DNA of 64,000 nt from Clostridiales bacterium (GTDB lineage Bacteria; Bacillota; Clostridia; Peptostreptococcales; Anaerovoracaceae): positions 1 to 64,000 of the forward strand of contig QXXF01000016.1 of the NCBI GenBank assembly GCA_009911365.1. Direction: 5' to 3'. The notes under the pieces are model-generated. The model ran no database searches. It was not told the DNA's origin and saw nothing but the letters and a program-made list of their open reading frames with translations. A program made the position numbers and the translations under genes. This document shows positions 48,691-57,655 of this stretch, piece after piece. The stretch's first letter is position 1, and every line of letters begins with the position of its first letter.

Positions 48691-49821
48691 ATGGATTATA
48701 TAAACGCATTTGAAACAATTGTCAAAGAACAGCTGGAACGGGTAGAGCGGATGAAAGCCGCTCCTCAGTCCACGGACTACAAGAGCCTGGACAAGATCAT
48801 CGTCGGTATCATTGATGGAGATGGCATTGGCCCGATCATCACTCAGTCCTGCAAAAAGATCATGGAGCACCTGCTGGCAGATGAAATCAAGGCTGGCAAG
48901 ATCGAACTGAGAGACATCGAAGGCCTGACTATTGAAAACAGAGTGGAAAAAATGGAAACAGTCCCATCTGACGTGCTGGCCGCAGTCAAGGAATGCCATG
49001 TGCTGCTGAAAGGTCCGACCATGACTCCTGGAAAGGGTGACAACATGCCAAACCTGGAAAGCGCCAATGTAAAGCTGAGAAAAGAACTGGATCTCTTTGC
49101 CAACGTTAGGCCGGTTTCCATCCCGGAAAAAAACATCAACTGGACTTTCTTCCGTGAAAACACAGAAGGTGAATACGCGCTTGGAAGCCAGGGCGTGGAC
49201 ATCAACGATGATATTTCCATGGACTTTAAAGTGACCACCACCATTGGGACGACTCGCCTTGCCAGAGCAGCCTTTGAATTCGCCAAGGCAAATGGCAACC
49301 AGAGAGTGACCATTGTTACTAAAGCCAACATCATGAAGAAAACGGATGGCAAATTCCTGACTCTGTGCTATGACGTGGCAAAGGATTACCCAGAGATCGA
49401 AGTGGATGATTATTACGTAGACATTACGGCGGCCAATCTGATCAAAGAGCCGACCAACAGCAAGTTCAACGTATTCATCCTGCCCAATCTCTACGGTGAC
49501 ATCATCACAGATGAAGCGGCCCAGATGCAGGGCGGCGTAGGCACTGCGGGAAGTGTCAACCAGGGCGGCCGTTATGCTATGTTTGAAGCCATCCATGGTT
49601 CCGCGCCGAGAATGATCACAGAAGGCAGAGGCCAGTACGCCAATCCTTCCAGCATCACCCGGGCAGCCGCCATGCTGCTGCGCCACATCGGTTACATGGA
49701 CCAGGCCGCCGCATTGGATAAAGCACTGGACGCAGCATTGGAAGGTCTAAACATGACTTCCAATGACAAGGGCAATTCCACAGATGACTTTACGAAATTC
49801 GTGATCGACCATCTGAAATAA
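48691..49821 (+). CDS. icd: isocitrate dehydrogenase (probably NAD-dependent)
   Basis: 376 residues of the isocitrate/isopropylmalate dehydrogenase family: GIIDGDGIGP near 40, LLKGPTMTPG, FRENTEGEY, Mg-site Asp in LYGDIITDEAAQ, and IHGSAPRMI. The neighbouring aconitase indicates isocitrate as substrate. Lies 10 nt downstream of acn. With citrate synthase it would supply 2-oxoglutarate for glutamate synthesis. Confidence 0.88.
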   Translation: MDYINAFETIVKEQLERVERMKAAPQSTDYKSLDKIIVGIIDGDGIGPIITQSCKKIMEHLLADEIKAGKIELRDIEGLTIENRVEKMETVPSDVLAAVKECHVLLKGPTMTPGKGDNMPNLESANVKLRKELDLFANVRPVSIPEKNINWTFFRENTEGEYALGSQGVDINDDISMDFKVTTTIGTTRLARAAFEFAKANGNQRVTIVTKANIMKKTDGKFLTLCYDVAKDYPEIEVDDYYVDITAANLIKEPTNSKFNVFILPNLYGDIITDEAAQMQGGVGTAGSVNQGGRYAMFEAIHGSAPRMITEGRGQYANPSSITRAAAMLLRHIGYMDQAAALDKALDAALEGLNMTSNDKGNSTDDFTKFVIDHLK

Positions 49822-49868
49822 TCTGGCTTGACTGAACCTCTTTCAGAGGCAGGCTTTGTTACAATCAC

Positions 49869-49898
49869 GTCAATATCGCTGTCACCAGCGATATTGAC
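49869..49898 (+). promoter_or_regulatory. perfect 12-bp inverted repeat before the GntR gene
   Basis: GTCAATATCGCT, 6-nt spacer, AGCGATATTGAC. Not followed by a T run, so an operator or message-stability hairpin is likelier than a terminator. 20 bp before the GntR ATG. Confidence 0.55.
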
Positions 49899-49918
49899 CA
49901 TATAATAAGGAGACCATT

Positions 49919-50578
49919 ATGGTACTGTACAAGCATTCTGATGATCCAAAGTCAAATGCGCCCATTTCCAGCAGCCTGTTTTCTCAATTGCAGCGGGACA
50001 TCCTGACAGGAAAGCTGAGACCTGGTCAGAAGCTGACGGAACAGGCTATCTGCAAGGAGTACAAAATCAGCCGCACCCCGGTGCGGGAAGCGCTTCGGCA
50101 GCTGGAAACAGAAGGTCTGGTGGAGAACATCCTCAATCGAGGAGCTTTTGTGGTGGGCCTTTCCCAGCAGGATTTTGAAGACATGTTCCAGTTGCGAAAA
50201 ATCTACGAGATCCAGGCGGTCAAATGGGCTATTGAACGGATCACGGATGAAGAAATGGACGCTCTGGAGGAAACCTTTGAATTCATGGAATTTTACACCC
50301 TGCGAAACGACGTGGACAAAATGCTCACCATCAACGCAGGATTCCACCAGATCATCTATGAAGCCTCCCACAACCGGATGCTGCGGCAGCTCCTTTCTTC
50401 CTATCAGACCTATTTCAAATACAGACCCCAGGAGGATATTGACGCAGACAACTACTTAACGGAGGTTTTAGAAGAACATCGGCTGATTTTCAAAGCTTTT
50501 ACGGAAAATGACCCAGAAGCCGGAGCAGAAGCCATGGAACGCCACATCGATGGTTCTAAAAAAAGGCGGTGCAAATGA
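49919..50578 (+). CDS. GntR/FCD-family transcriptional regulator
   Basis: 219 residues: winged helix (LTEQAICKEYKISRTPVREALRQLETEGLV) and an FCD ligand domain with metal-binding His in FHQIIYEASHNRM and EHRLIFKAF. FCD regulators sense organic acids, and here the likely ligand is a tricarboxylic acid intermediate. A likely autoregulatory operator lies in the promoter at 46535-46572. The last codons overlap the terminator. Ribosome site AAGGAG. Confidence 0.88.
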   Translation: MVLYKHSDDPKSNAPISSSLFSQLQRDILTGKLRPGQKLTEQAICKEYKISRTPVREALRQLETEGLVENILNRGAFVVGLSQQDFEDMFQLRKIYEIQAVKWAIERITDEEMDALEETFEFMEFYTLRNDVDKMLTINAGFHQIIYEASHNRMLRQLLSSYQTYFKYRPQEDIDADNYLTEVLEEHRLIFKAFTENDPEAGAEAMERHIDGSKKRRCK

Positions 50579-50592
50579 CACCGCCTTTTTAG
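50559..50592 (+). terminator. terminator of the aconitase operon
   Basis: AAAAGGCGGTG (50561-50571), 7-nt loop, CACCGCCTTTT and further T. It overlaps the GntR stop codon. Confidence 0.85.
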
Positions 50593-50693
50593 TATTATGT
50601 CCTCGACCCGGCGACTGACAAGCAAATGCGCGGGCAGAGCCGAGGTGAGACAGATGCCCAGAGCACTTAGCGATTGGTAAGCCTTGTAAGGCG

Positions 50694-50722
50694 TAGACAG
50701 AGCTTATTGCTTATGGTACAAT
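50694..50722 (+). promoter_or_regulatory. promoter of nfeD-SPFH operon
   Basis: -35 TAGACA (50694-50699), 17-bp spacer, -10 TACAAT (50717-50722), 53 bp before the ATG. Confidence 0.65.
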
Positions 50723-50775
50723 GAATGAAGAAGGTATTTCTTGTGTATACTCAAAAGAAGGGGGGGAACAACTTT

Positions 50776-51225
50776 ATGACCATCTTTGGAATCACTCTGA
50801 GCGTTGCTGTGATCTGGCTAATCATCGCCGCCTTATGTGCGATCATTGAGGCCATTACCATGGGGCTCACTACCATTTGGTTCGCGGGAGGAGCCGTAGT
50901 CTCCGCCATTGCTGCCATGATCGGGCTTTCCGTACCTATTCAGATCGGTCTGTGCCTGGTAGTCTCCATCCTGCTCATCTATTTCACCCGGCCCATTGCT
51001 ATGAAAAAGTTAAAAGTCGGCAAGGAAAAAACCAACGTGGACGCACTGGCTGGGCGTGAAGCCCTGGTGACAGAAACCATCCAGCCGTTCAGCGCGGGGC
51101 AGGCCAAAGTGGATGGGCTTGTGTGGTCCGCTGTGGCCAAGGACGAGCATTCTACCATTGAAAGCGGCAGTATCGTAAAAATCGAGAAGGTAGAAGGGGT
51201 AAAACTGATCGTTTCATCTGTTTAA
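50776..51225 (+). CDS. NfeD-like membrane protein
   Basis: 149 residues: three membrane helices (VAVIWLIIAALCAIIEAITMGL; AVVSAIAAMIGLSV; IGLCLVVSILLIYF) and a C-terminal OB-fold (GREALVTETIQPFSAGQAKVDGLVWSAV). NfeD proteins work with SPFH/band-7 partners in membrane microdomains. The ATG at 50776 has an AGGGGGG site; a start 17 codons upstream does not. Confidence 0.85.
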   Translation: MTIFGITLSVAVIWLIIAALCAIIEAITMGLTTIWFAGGAVVSAIAAMIGLSVPIQIGLCLVVSILLIYFTRPIAMKKLKVGKEKTNVDALAGREALVTETIQPFSAGQAKVDGLVWSAVAKDEHSTIESGSIVKIEKVEGVKLIVSSV

Positions 51226-51249
51226 AACGTATTGTAAAGGAGGAAAAAC

Positions 51250-52197
51250 ATGTTATTCTCTATCATCGCACCTATTATTTTGATTGTACTGGTCATTTGG
51301 CTGATTGTGACCAACATCCGTATCGTGCCTCAGGCCCATGCCTATGTAGTAGAACGCCTGGGTGCTTATCACTGCACCTGGCAGGTAGGACTGCACTTTA
51401 AGATCCCGCTCATCGACAAGGTGGCGAAAAAGGTTTCTTTAAAAGAGCATGTTATCGACTTCCCGCCTCAGCCCGTGATCACCAAGGATAATGTGACCAT
51501 TGAGATCGACACAGTAGTCTATTTTCAGATCACAGATCCGAAGCTTTATACTTATGGAGTGGAAAATCCGATGGCTGCCATCGAAAACCTGACAGCGACT
51601 ACGCTGCGTAATATCATCGGTGAACTGGAGTTGGATGGTACTCTTACCAGCCGCGAGCATATCAATTCCAAGATCCGCCTGGTGCTGGACGAAGCCACTG
51701 ACGCATGGGGCATCAAGATCAACCGAGTAGAAGTCAAGAACATTACGCCGCCTCGTGATATTCAAATGGCTATGGAAAAGCAGATGCGTGCGGAACGTGA
51801 ACGGCGTGAAGCCATCCTTCGTGCGGAAGGCGAAAAGAAATCCGCTATCCTCATCGCAGAAGGTAACAAAGAAGCTGTGATCCTGGAAGCAGAAGCCGCC
51901 AAGCAGTCAGCCATCAAATCCGCAGAAGGTGAAGCAGAAGCCATCCGTATGGTACAGCAGGCGACCGCAGATGGTCTGCGCATGTTGTCACAAGCAGAAC
52001 CGACTCAGGAAGTCCTGACTATCAAGAGCCTAGACGCATTCCAGGCAGCGGCTGACGGAAAGGCCACCAAGATCATCATCCCTTCGGAGATCCAGGGAAT
52101 CGCTGGTCTGGCAAGTTCCCTGACGGAGATCGCAAAGGACTCATCCGCCCAGGCGCAAAAACCAGTGATAAAAAACGCTGCGCCGAAAAAACAATAG
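51250..52197 (+). CDS. SPFH/band-7 (stomatin-like) protein
   Basis: 315 residues: one N-terminal membrane helix (APIILIVLVIWLIVTNIRI), band-7 domain (VVERLGAYHCTWQVGLHFKIP; DNVTIEIDTVVYFQITDP), and a long coiled coil rich in Ala/Glu (AERERREAILRAEGEKKSA). It forms oligomeric membrane scaffolds. Follows nfeD by 24 nt with AAGGAGG. Confidence 0.9.
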   Translation: MLFSIIAPIILIVLVIWLIVTNIRIVPQAHAYVVERLGAYHCTWQVGLHFKIPLIDKVAKKVSLKEHVIDFPPQPVITKDNVTIEIDTVVYFQITDPKLYTYGVENPMAAIENLTATTLRNIIGELELDGTLTSREHINSKIRLVLDEATDAWGIKINRVEVKNITPPRDIQMAMEKQMRAERERREAILRAEGEKKSAILIAEGNKEAVILEAEAAKQSAIKSAEGEAEAIRMVQQATADGLRMLSQAEPTQEVLTIKSLDAFQAAADGKATKIIIPSEIQGIAGLASSLTEIAKDSSAQAQKPVIKNAAPKKQ

Positions 52198-52232
52198 AGC
52201 ATGGGAATCACATTTGATTTCATACAATCGAA

Positions 52233-52276
52233 GGACCGTGGGTTGACAAATTTTTAGTCAACCCACGGTCCCTTTT
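52233..52276 (+). terminator. terminator of nfeD-SPFH operon
   Basis: A 15-bp perfect stem, GGACCGTGGGTTGAC (52233-52247) with GTCAACCCACGGTCC (52257-52271), then CTTTT. Confidence 0.85.
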
Positions 52277-52324
52277 ATGATATAGCGGACAATTGCCAAT
52301 GGGCACAATTCCCGAGTACTTCCT

Positions 52325-54037
52325 TTAAAAGAAAATCAAACCCATCACAATGATCACGGCAATGGCCGCCAACCCTCCGGCAATGGCCAAGGCTTCGCCC
52401 TTTTTGCTGGGCTGCTCCTGTTTTTCATCATCAGGCCGGATCAGCATGGCCCATGGACCGTAAAGGCTCGCAGTCAGCCGTAGCAGTTCATCATCGTAAC
52501 CCATTTCCGAAAGAAAGTGTTTCCAGTCCTCGTCCAAGGTCCTGCTCCCCTTCTCCAGGTCTTGCTTCAACTGGTCTTTTTCCACGGATTCCTGGAAAAA
52601 TCCTGGCCGCGACTCACTGTTTTCTGTGCCATCCTTTGACTGGAGAAAATATTTTAAGGCATAGTAAAATCCATCCCGTATGGCCTTGTTGAGCGTCTCA
52701 CCGCCATTGTACCGTTTCATAGCATAGCGATAGATCTCATAGGCCTGCTCTTGACTAAAGGCCGACATTTTGTCTCCACACGTCTGGCGAGCGGTATTTT
52801 GCGCATTCCGCATATAGGCGGCCGTCATCCGCTCTACCGCCGCTTCCACGTCCTGCCTCAAGGGACTAGAGGCCAGCTCTCGCGTGACGAACATCTCTGT
52901 TTTACTCTTTTCCACGGTCCAGAGAACCCCATACAAGGCTTCATTTTTCGCTGTGAAACTCCGTGTGGCGAATAGATTGCCACTAGCACCGCCTAAGGCC
53001 TTGACGAACCGCTCTGACCGCTGGATATCCTTGATGGGATAAATACTCTCCAGCTTTCCCTGCCCCACCTGGCCGCTCTGGCCGCCGAATCCCAGTCCAT
53101 TTCCCTGCCGCTGACGACTTGCCGCTTCCAAAAGCGTTTCTGCGCTGCCGGCCGCCCCCTGTCTTGTGGCAATGCCCGCTTTGCTGTACATGCTGCCCTG
53201 CCCTTCGTGGGAAGCCGCAGGAAAAAATGGTCCTCTTCTAGCCGCTGTCTGTTTTCCTTCCAGGAAATACTGCCTGCCAGCCCGGCTCACTGCGTCCCAA
53301 TCTTGTTTCACGGTTTCTAAAGAAAGGCGATTTCCTGTCACCGCAAAGTATAGGGATCGTTCTAACCGAGCAATGCTCTGCTCCATCCCATATGCGATAA
53401 AAAAGCTTTTCAGCTCCGGCACCACGGTTTTGATCAAAGCATCCAATTGGCAGACCAGGATTTGCCGCAATTTCTCTGTATAAAGCTGCTGCTTTCCCTC
53501 TGGCACATATTCTATGATGTCTCGGAGCAAACGCATATAGATTTCCGTCAGCTCCCGTGTTTGCTGCTCCAAATTTTTTCCTTCTACTGGAAACCATTTC
53601 AGCAAAGTCTTCCAGGCAGCCAATTGGATTTCCTGTTCCCAACGCTTGGTTTCCACCTGCCCTTTGCTTTCCTGAGAAAGCTGGGCTAGATCCTTTTTTT
53701 CCGGCTTTGCGGCTTCGGGTACAGGAATCATCTCTTCAACGGCTTTCGCAGCCTCGGCCCTTAGCTTCGCCAAGCCCTGCCCGATATTCTCCAAGCTTCC
53801 TTCCGGCATAGAGTTTCCGGGATTTAGGGTCCCAGGAGTTCGATTCCCAAAAATCTGGCTTTCCCTCACTGGGTTTGAAAGCGTCGCTTGCTGTTTCCCT
53901 TGTCCCTGGATGGCTCTCAAGGCTTCTGAAACAACAAATGTCTTCTCCGCCCGTCCCGCTTCGTCTGTTGGAAGCAGCGCAGAAACGCTTGCTTCTGTTT
54001 TACTATATTCTTGCTGCGGACTGATCTGCATTGGCAT
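52325..54037 (-). CDS. tail-anchored protein of unknown function
   Basis: 570 residues. No recognised domain. Long hydrophilic helical body with Gln/Glu-rich N-terminal part, a low-complexity Gly/Gln/Ser region near 300-325, and a single C-terminal membrane helix (ALAIAGGLAAIAVIIVMGLIFF) preceded by a basic patch (KKGE). No signal peptide, so it is probably a cytoplasmic protein anchored by its tail. AAGGAGG before the ATG. Convergent with the SPFH gene. Confidence 0.75.
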   Translation of the reverse strand: MPMQISPQQEYSKTEASVSALLPTDEAGRAEKTFVVSEALRAIQGQGKQQATLSNPVRESQIFGNRTPGTLNPGNSMPEGSLENIGQGLAKLRAEAAKAVEEMIPVPEAAKPEKKDLAQLSQESKGQVETKRWEQEIQLAAWKTLLKWFPVEGKNLEQQTRELTEIYMRLLRDIIEYVPEGKQQLYTEKLRQILVCQLDALIKTVVPELKSFFIAYGMEQSIARLERSLYFAVTGNRLSLETVKQDWDAVSRAGRQYFLEGKQTAARRGPFFPAASHEGQGSMYSKAGIATRQGAAGSAETLLEAASRQRQGNGLGFGGQSGQVGQGKLESIYPIKDIQRSERFVKALGGASGNLFATRSFTAKNEALYGVLWTVEKSKTEMFVTRELASSPLRQDVEAAVERMTAAYMRNAQNTARQTCGDKMSAFSQEQAYEIYRYAMKRYNGGETLNKAIRDGFYYALKYFLQSKDGTENSESRPGFFQESVEKDQLKQDLEKGSRTLDEDWKHFLSEMGYDDELLRLTASLYGPWAMLIRPDDEKQEQPSKKGEALAIAGGLAAIAVIIVMGLIFF

Positions 54038-54234
54038 GGCCTTCCTCCTTTATCTCTCTATATATCCATCGACCGAAAACGCAGAAGATGTAAGTGGACA
54101 GGAAGTTATTTTTTTCCCTGCCTGAAGATGCGGTCTTTTCTCAAATCTATCATCCACATTTTCTTTCAAGTATGCTAATATAAGTGTATCAAACCACACG
54201 ACTCGCACAGGAAGGAGTTCAATAGGAACAGACT

Positions 54235-55368
54235 ATGAAAAAAGTGATTATTATACCAGATTCTTTTAAAGGCACCATGACTTCCCTGGAAGTCATGGAA
54301 ATCATCAAAAACAGGCTGTCAGCTTATTTCAACGCGGATGCGCTGGTTACGATCCCCATTGCGGACGGCGGGGAAGGCACTGTAGACTGCTTCATGCGTT
54401 TTACAGACGCTGTACAGGTTTCCGCGACAGCCGCGGGCCCCTTGATGGATCCCATGACCGCCCATTATGCCATATTTGATGACACAGCCATCATCGAAAC
54501 AGCTTCTGTCGCTGGATACGCTCTGCCACCCGCATCTAAAACGCCTCTTGACACTACCACTTATGGTATCGGAGAATTGATCCGAGATGCGATTTCCCGG
54601 GGATGCAAGAAAATCATTTTAGGTCTTGGCGGAAGCTGTACCAATGATGCTGGAGCTGGCTTGGCAGCGGCACTGGGCACCAAGTTCATGGACCAGACAG
54701 GCGCGGCTTTCATCCCTACTGGGAAAAACCTGGGCGCTGTCCAACAGATCGATGTGTCTGAAACCCGCAGTCTTCTTTCTGGCATACAGGTTACTGGCAT
54801 GTGTGATGTGACCAACCCTTTGTATGGAGAGCATGGAGCGGCGAAAGTCTTCGCGCCCCAGAAAGGCGCTTCGGAGCAAGATGTGATCCTGTTGAATGAG
54901 CAGTTAATCCTCTTTTCACAGACCATACAGCAGTGTCTGCACATTGATGTAAGCACTTTAAAAGGCAGCGGCGCCGCAGGCGGGATTGGTGCTGGAATTG
55001 TCGCATTTTTGCAAGGGCGCCTTCTGAGCGGGATTGATCTGATTTTGGATCTTGTGGACTTTGAAAAGCTGCTGGAGTCCAGCGGTTTTGTCATCACTGG
55101 AGAAGGAAAGCTGGACAGCCAGAGCCTGGACGGAAAAGTGATCTCTGGCATCGGGCGGCGAGCTAAGAAAAAACAGGTGCCCATGGTCATCGTGACCGGT
55201 GAATGCGAAAAAGGGCTGACGGGCCTGGAATCCCTAGGGATCCAGGCTATCTTTGAAACAGGCAAGCTGGATCCGGCCAAGCCTCTCCCAGAGCTTCTTG
55301 CTTCCTGCAGGGTGGCACTGGCAAACACCGCAGACGTACTGGGACAGTATCTGCGACGTAATATGTAA
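54235..55368 (+). CDS. glxK: glycerate 2-kinase
   Basis: 377 residues, family I glycerate kinase: IIPDSFKGTMTSLEV start, PIADGGEGTVDCF, LGLGGSCTNDAGAGLAAALG and GEGKLDSQSLDGK. It phosphorylates glycerate with ATP. Length normal. No operon partner evident. Confidence 0.93.
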   Translation: MKKVIIIPDSFKGTMTSLEVMEIIKNRLSAYFNADALVTIPIADGGEGTVDCFMRFTDAVQVSATAAGPLMDPMTAHYAIFDDTAIIETASVAGYALPPASKTPLDTTTYGIGELIRDAISRGCKKIILGLGGSCTNDAGAGLAAALGTKFMDQTGAAFIPTGKNLGAVQQIDVSETRSLLSGIQVTGMCDVTNPLYGEHGAAKVFAPQKGASEQDVILLNEQLILFSQTIQQCLHIDVSTLKGSGAAGGIGAGIVAFLQGRLLSGIDLILDLVDFEKLLESSGFVITGEGKLDSQSLDGKVISGIGRRAKKKQVPMVIVTGECEKGLTGLESLGIQAIFETGKLDPAKPLPELLASCRVALANTADVLGQYLRRNM

Positions 55369-55429
55369 AGAGATTCTGCATCGCACTAAGCAGGCTTAGA
55401 TTGAAACTTAGATATTTAGGCATTCAAAA

Positions 55430-55474
55430 AGGCTATCGCCATATGATGTGATTGGCGATAGCCTCCTCTTTTTT
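55430..55474. terminator. terminator between glxK and the Ig-like protein gene
   Basis: AGGCTATCGCC paired with GGCGATAGCCT around a 13-nt loop, followed by T-rich sequence on the plus strand and preceded by A5; serves glxK and perhaps the convergent gene. Confidence 0.8.
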
Positions 55475-55475
55475 C

Positions 55476-57614
55476 TTATTTCAAACTGACTTTTTCAGTC
55501 TTGGACCACTTGGAATAAATCGTGGTCTTCTTCCCGTTGATCTGTGCTTTTTTGTAAGCGCGCACTTTCACATAATAGGTCTTACCGGCCTTCAATTTCT
55601 TGATGGTTTTGGAAGACACCGCAGCCTTTCCCACTGTAATTGTCTTGGCTTTTTTCAATTTTTTGTTGGTGCCATAGGAAATCCGATATCCGGTTATGCC
55701 TGATTGTTTCTTCCATTTTACGGTCATGGCAGTTTTTGTGTTTTTTCGCAGGCTAATGATAGTTGCCTTTGGCGGAATCCATTTTTTTCCTGATACAATG
55801 ACTGTAAGCACTGCGTTCTTGCCGCCGGCAGCTGCCGTGATCTTTGCGGTTCCTTTTTTTAGGCCCGTGATGGTTCCTGTTTTACTGACCTTGGCGACTT
55901 TCGCATTGCTACTCTTCCAGCTGGTCTTGTTTCCATTGCTGCCGGAAACCACCGCTTTGTAGCTCTGTCCCAGCTTCAAGGTGACTTTCTTCTTTGAAAA
56001 GCTCAGTTTTTTCACAGGGCCCTTTGCCTGCACCTTGACAGTCGCCGTTTTGTCGCCCACCATGCAGGTAATGATCGCTGTCCCTGCCTTTTTCACTTTT
56101 ATGTTTGTGGTGGTTTTTTTGTAGGACTGATTCCATACGCTATCTTCTAGGATAGTTTCGTCTCGCAACATTTCCGCCACGTCATTGTTTGAGGATTTCC
56201 AAACTACTGGAGCCGTCGGAAAGCTATGTTTGAATGCGCTGGAATAAACATTCACCGTCATTTCATAAGCTTTGCCTGGGACGCACTGTCTTTCTGAAGC
56301 AAGCTCAAGCTTACTGATCTTCGATTTCATACCTGTGTCCAGATTGAAGATTTGGAACTTGTCTGTGCTTAGATTCCACTGATTCATGACCAAGAAATTT
56401 CCCAACTCCGATTCCACGTAATGGCACCAAGTCAGGACATTTCTAGAAACAGAAGGCTCTGACACGCAGTAAAATGGCTTGTTCAGGGTGCTGGTCTTTA
56501 GCACGTTTCCCGCAGAGTCTATCAATTTGCAGCAAGTGGACGTAGGTTCGCCCTTTTCCTCCACGCCATACAGCAGGGCAAAACGGTCATCGCTGATTTT
56601 CACTAGCTCCAGATTTCGGATCTGAATGTCCTTGATATAGGAAGTGAGCCACTTGAGGCTGGAAGTTTTCAGGTCTTTGTTGACCACGGAAACATATACG
56701 TTGTTGCTGCCCTCATAATCTTCAAATTGTTCCTGTGAAGTGAATTTGTGGTGAGGAATGGAGGTCCCTGCCACGATGTGGCTGCGGCTTCCCAGTTCAA
56801 AGCCATCTACTGTGGTTCCTGTATAATTCGCGCCTGTGTCTCCCCAAATGTCCATGAGGGAAAGGGACTGTCCAGATTTTTGCGTCAGCCCTTCTGCTGT
56901 TTGCTGAGTTTCATAGGACTGCAGGTAAACGCTCCTTGGGTAAGCGTCCCCGTGATCCACCATGAATAGCTGGTTTCCGCTGCTTCTGACAAACTGGCTA
57001 AAGGAGTGGCTCACATGGTCGAAACCAAATTCTCCAGTAACGTATGTAGGCTTCATGGTCTTGGTATCAATGAAAAAGGTAACGTTAGACTGGTGCCCAT
57101 CTTTTCTGCCTCTAGCCCCATGGACAATCAAATACTCTCCAATCATAGCCATGTCGCAGTTTCCGCCATCAAAGGCCGTAGCTGTGTAGCTTTCATCTTT
57201 TCCAATGGAGGCGGTCTTGATCAGCTTCCAGTCAGCACTGTATTTGGAAATGTAAAAAGCCGTGTTGCCATCGTTTCCAGTGGCGATATAGTTGTAGCCA
57301 TCCGTTGCCTGAAACACTGCCCCGCCCCATGTCCTGCCTGGAACTGAAACGCTTTTATGACTGAGTTTCGCGCCAGATGACAAAAATTTGTCGATATTCA
57401 GTATCTGCTCGCTTCCGTTCCAAACAGAGTACATGACAGTCACGTTGCCTTTTGCGTCGGAAACAGTATGGCATTTCACTGGATTCGCCCAGTTCTGGGT
57501 GAGCATGGAACTCCCCGGTTTTGTGTACGTGCCCGCAGCATGAACTGCTGGTACGGGCAGGCCTAGGCATAAGGCGCAGATCAGGGCTACGCATAGGGTT
57601 TTCTTTTGTTTCAT
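55476..57614 (-). CDS. secreted protein with Ig-like (BIG2) and fibronectin type III domains
   Basis: 712 residues: signal peptide (LCVALICALCLGLPVPAVHA), a large beta-rich N-terminal region of about 440 residues resembling a propeller (repeated V.NKDL, NQWNLS-type strands), an Ig-like stretch, a BIG2 domain (VTLKLGQSYKAVV ... GTITGLKKGTAKITA) and a C-terminal Fn3 domain (GITGYRISYGTNKKL). Likely exported surface or adhesion protein. The start at 57614 has AAAGGAGGCAATC; the longer frame is rejected. Confidence 0.8.
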   Translation of the reverse strand: MKQKKTLCVALICALCLGLPVPAVHAAGTYTKPGSSMLTQNWANPVKCHTVSDAKGNVTVMYSVWNGSEQILNIDKFLSSGAKLSHKSVSVPGRTWGGAVFQATDGYNYIATGNDGNTAFYISKYSADWKLIKTASIGKDESYTATAFDGGNCDMAMIGEYLIVHGARGRKDGHQSNVTFFIDTKTMKPTYVTGEFGFDHVSHSFSQFVRSSGNQLFMVDHGDAYPRSVYLQSYETQQTAEGLTQKSGQSLSLMDIWGDTGANYTGTTVDGFELGSRSHIVAGTSIPHHKFTSQEQFEDYEGSNNVYVSVVNKDLKTSSLKWLTSYIKDIQIRNLELVKISDDRFALLYGVEEKGEPTSTCCKLIDSAGNVLKTSTLNKPFYCVSEPSVSRNVLTWCHYVESELGNFLVMNQWNLSTDKFQIFNLDTGMKSKISKLELASERQCVPGKAYEMTVNVYSSAFKHSFPTAPVVWKSSNNDVAEMLRDETILEDSVWNQSYKKTTTNIKVKKAGTAIITCMVGDKTATVKVQAKGPVKKLSFSKKKVTLKLGQSYKAVVSGSNGNKTSWKSSNAKVAKVSKTGTITGLKKGTAKITAAAGGKNAVLTVIVSGKKWIPPKATIISLRKNTKTAMTVKWKKQSGITGYRISYGTNKKLKKAKTITVGKAAVSSKTIKKLKAGKTYYVKVRAYKKAQINGKKTTIYSKWSKTEKVSLK

Positions 57615-57655
57615 GATTGCCTCCTTTTCTGGGTGGTTAGGGTTTAGGTTTCTGC

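Noticed and set aside
48661-49686. 341-aa frame opposite isocitrate dehydrogenase
   Set aside because: Antisense shadow; the plus-strand gene has all family motifs.
50593-50693. possible small RNA with CCTCG/CGAGG pairing
   Set aside because: Only short imperfect pairing, no terminator and no promoter; not supported.
54561-55328. 255-aa frame opposite glycerate kinase
   Set aside because: Antisense shadow without start signals.
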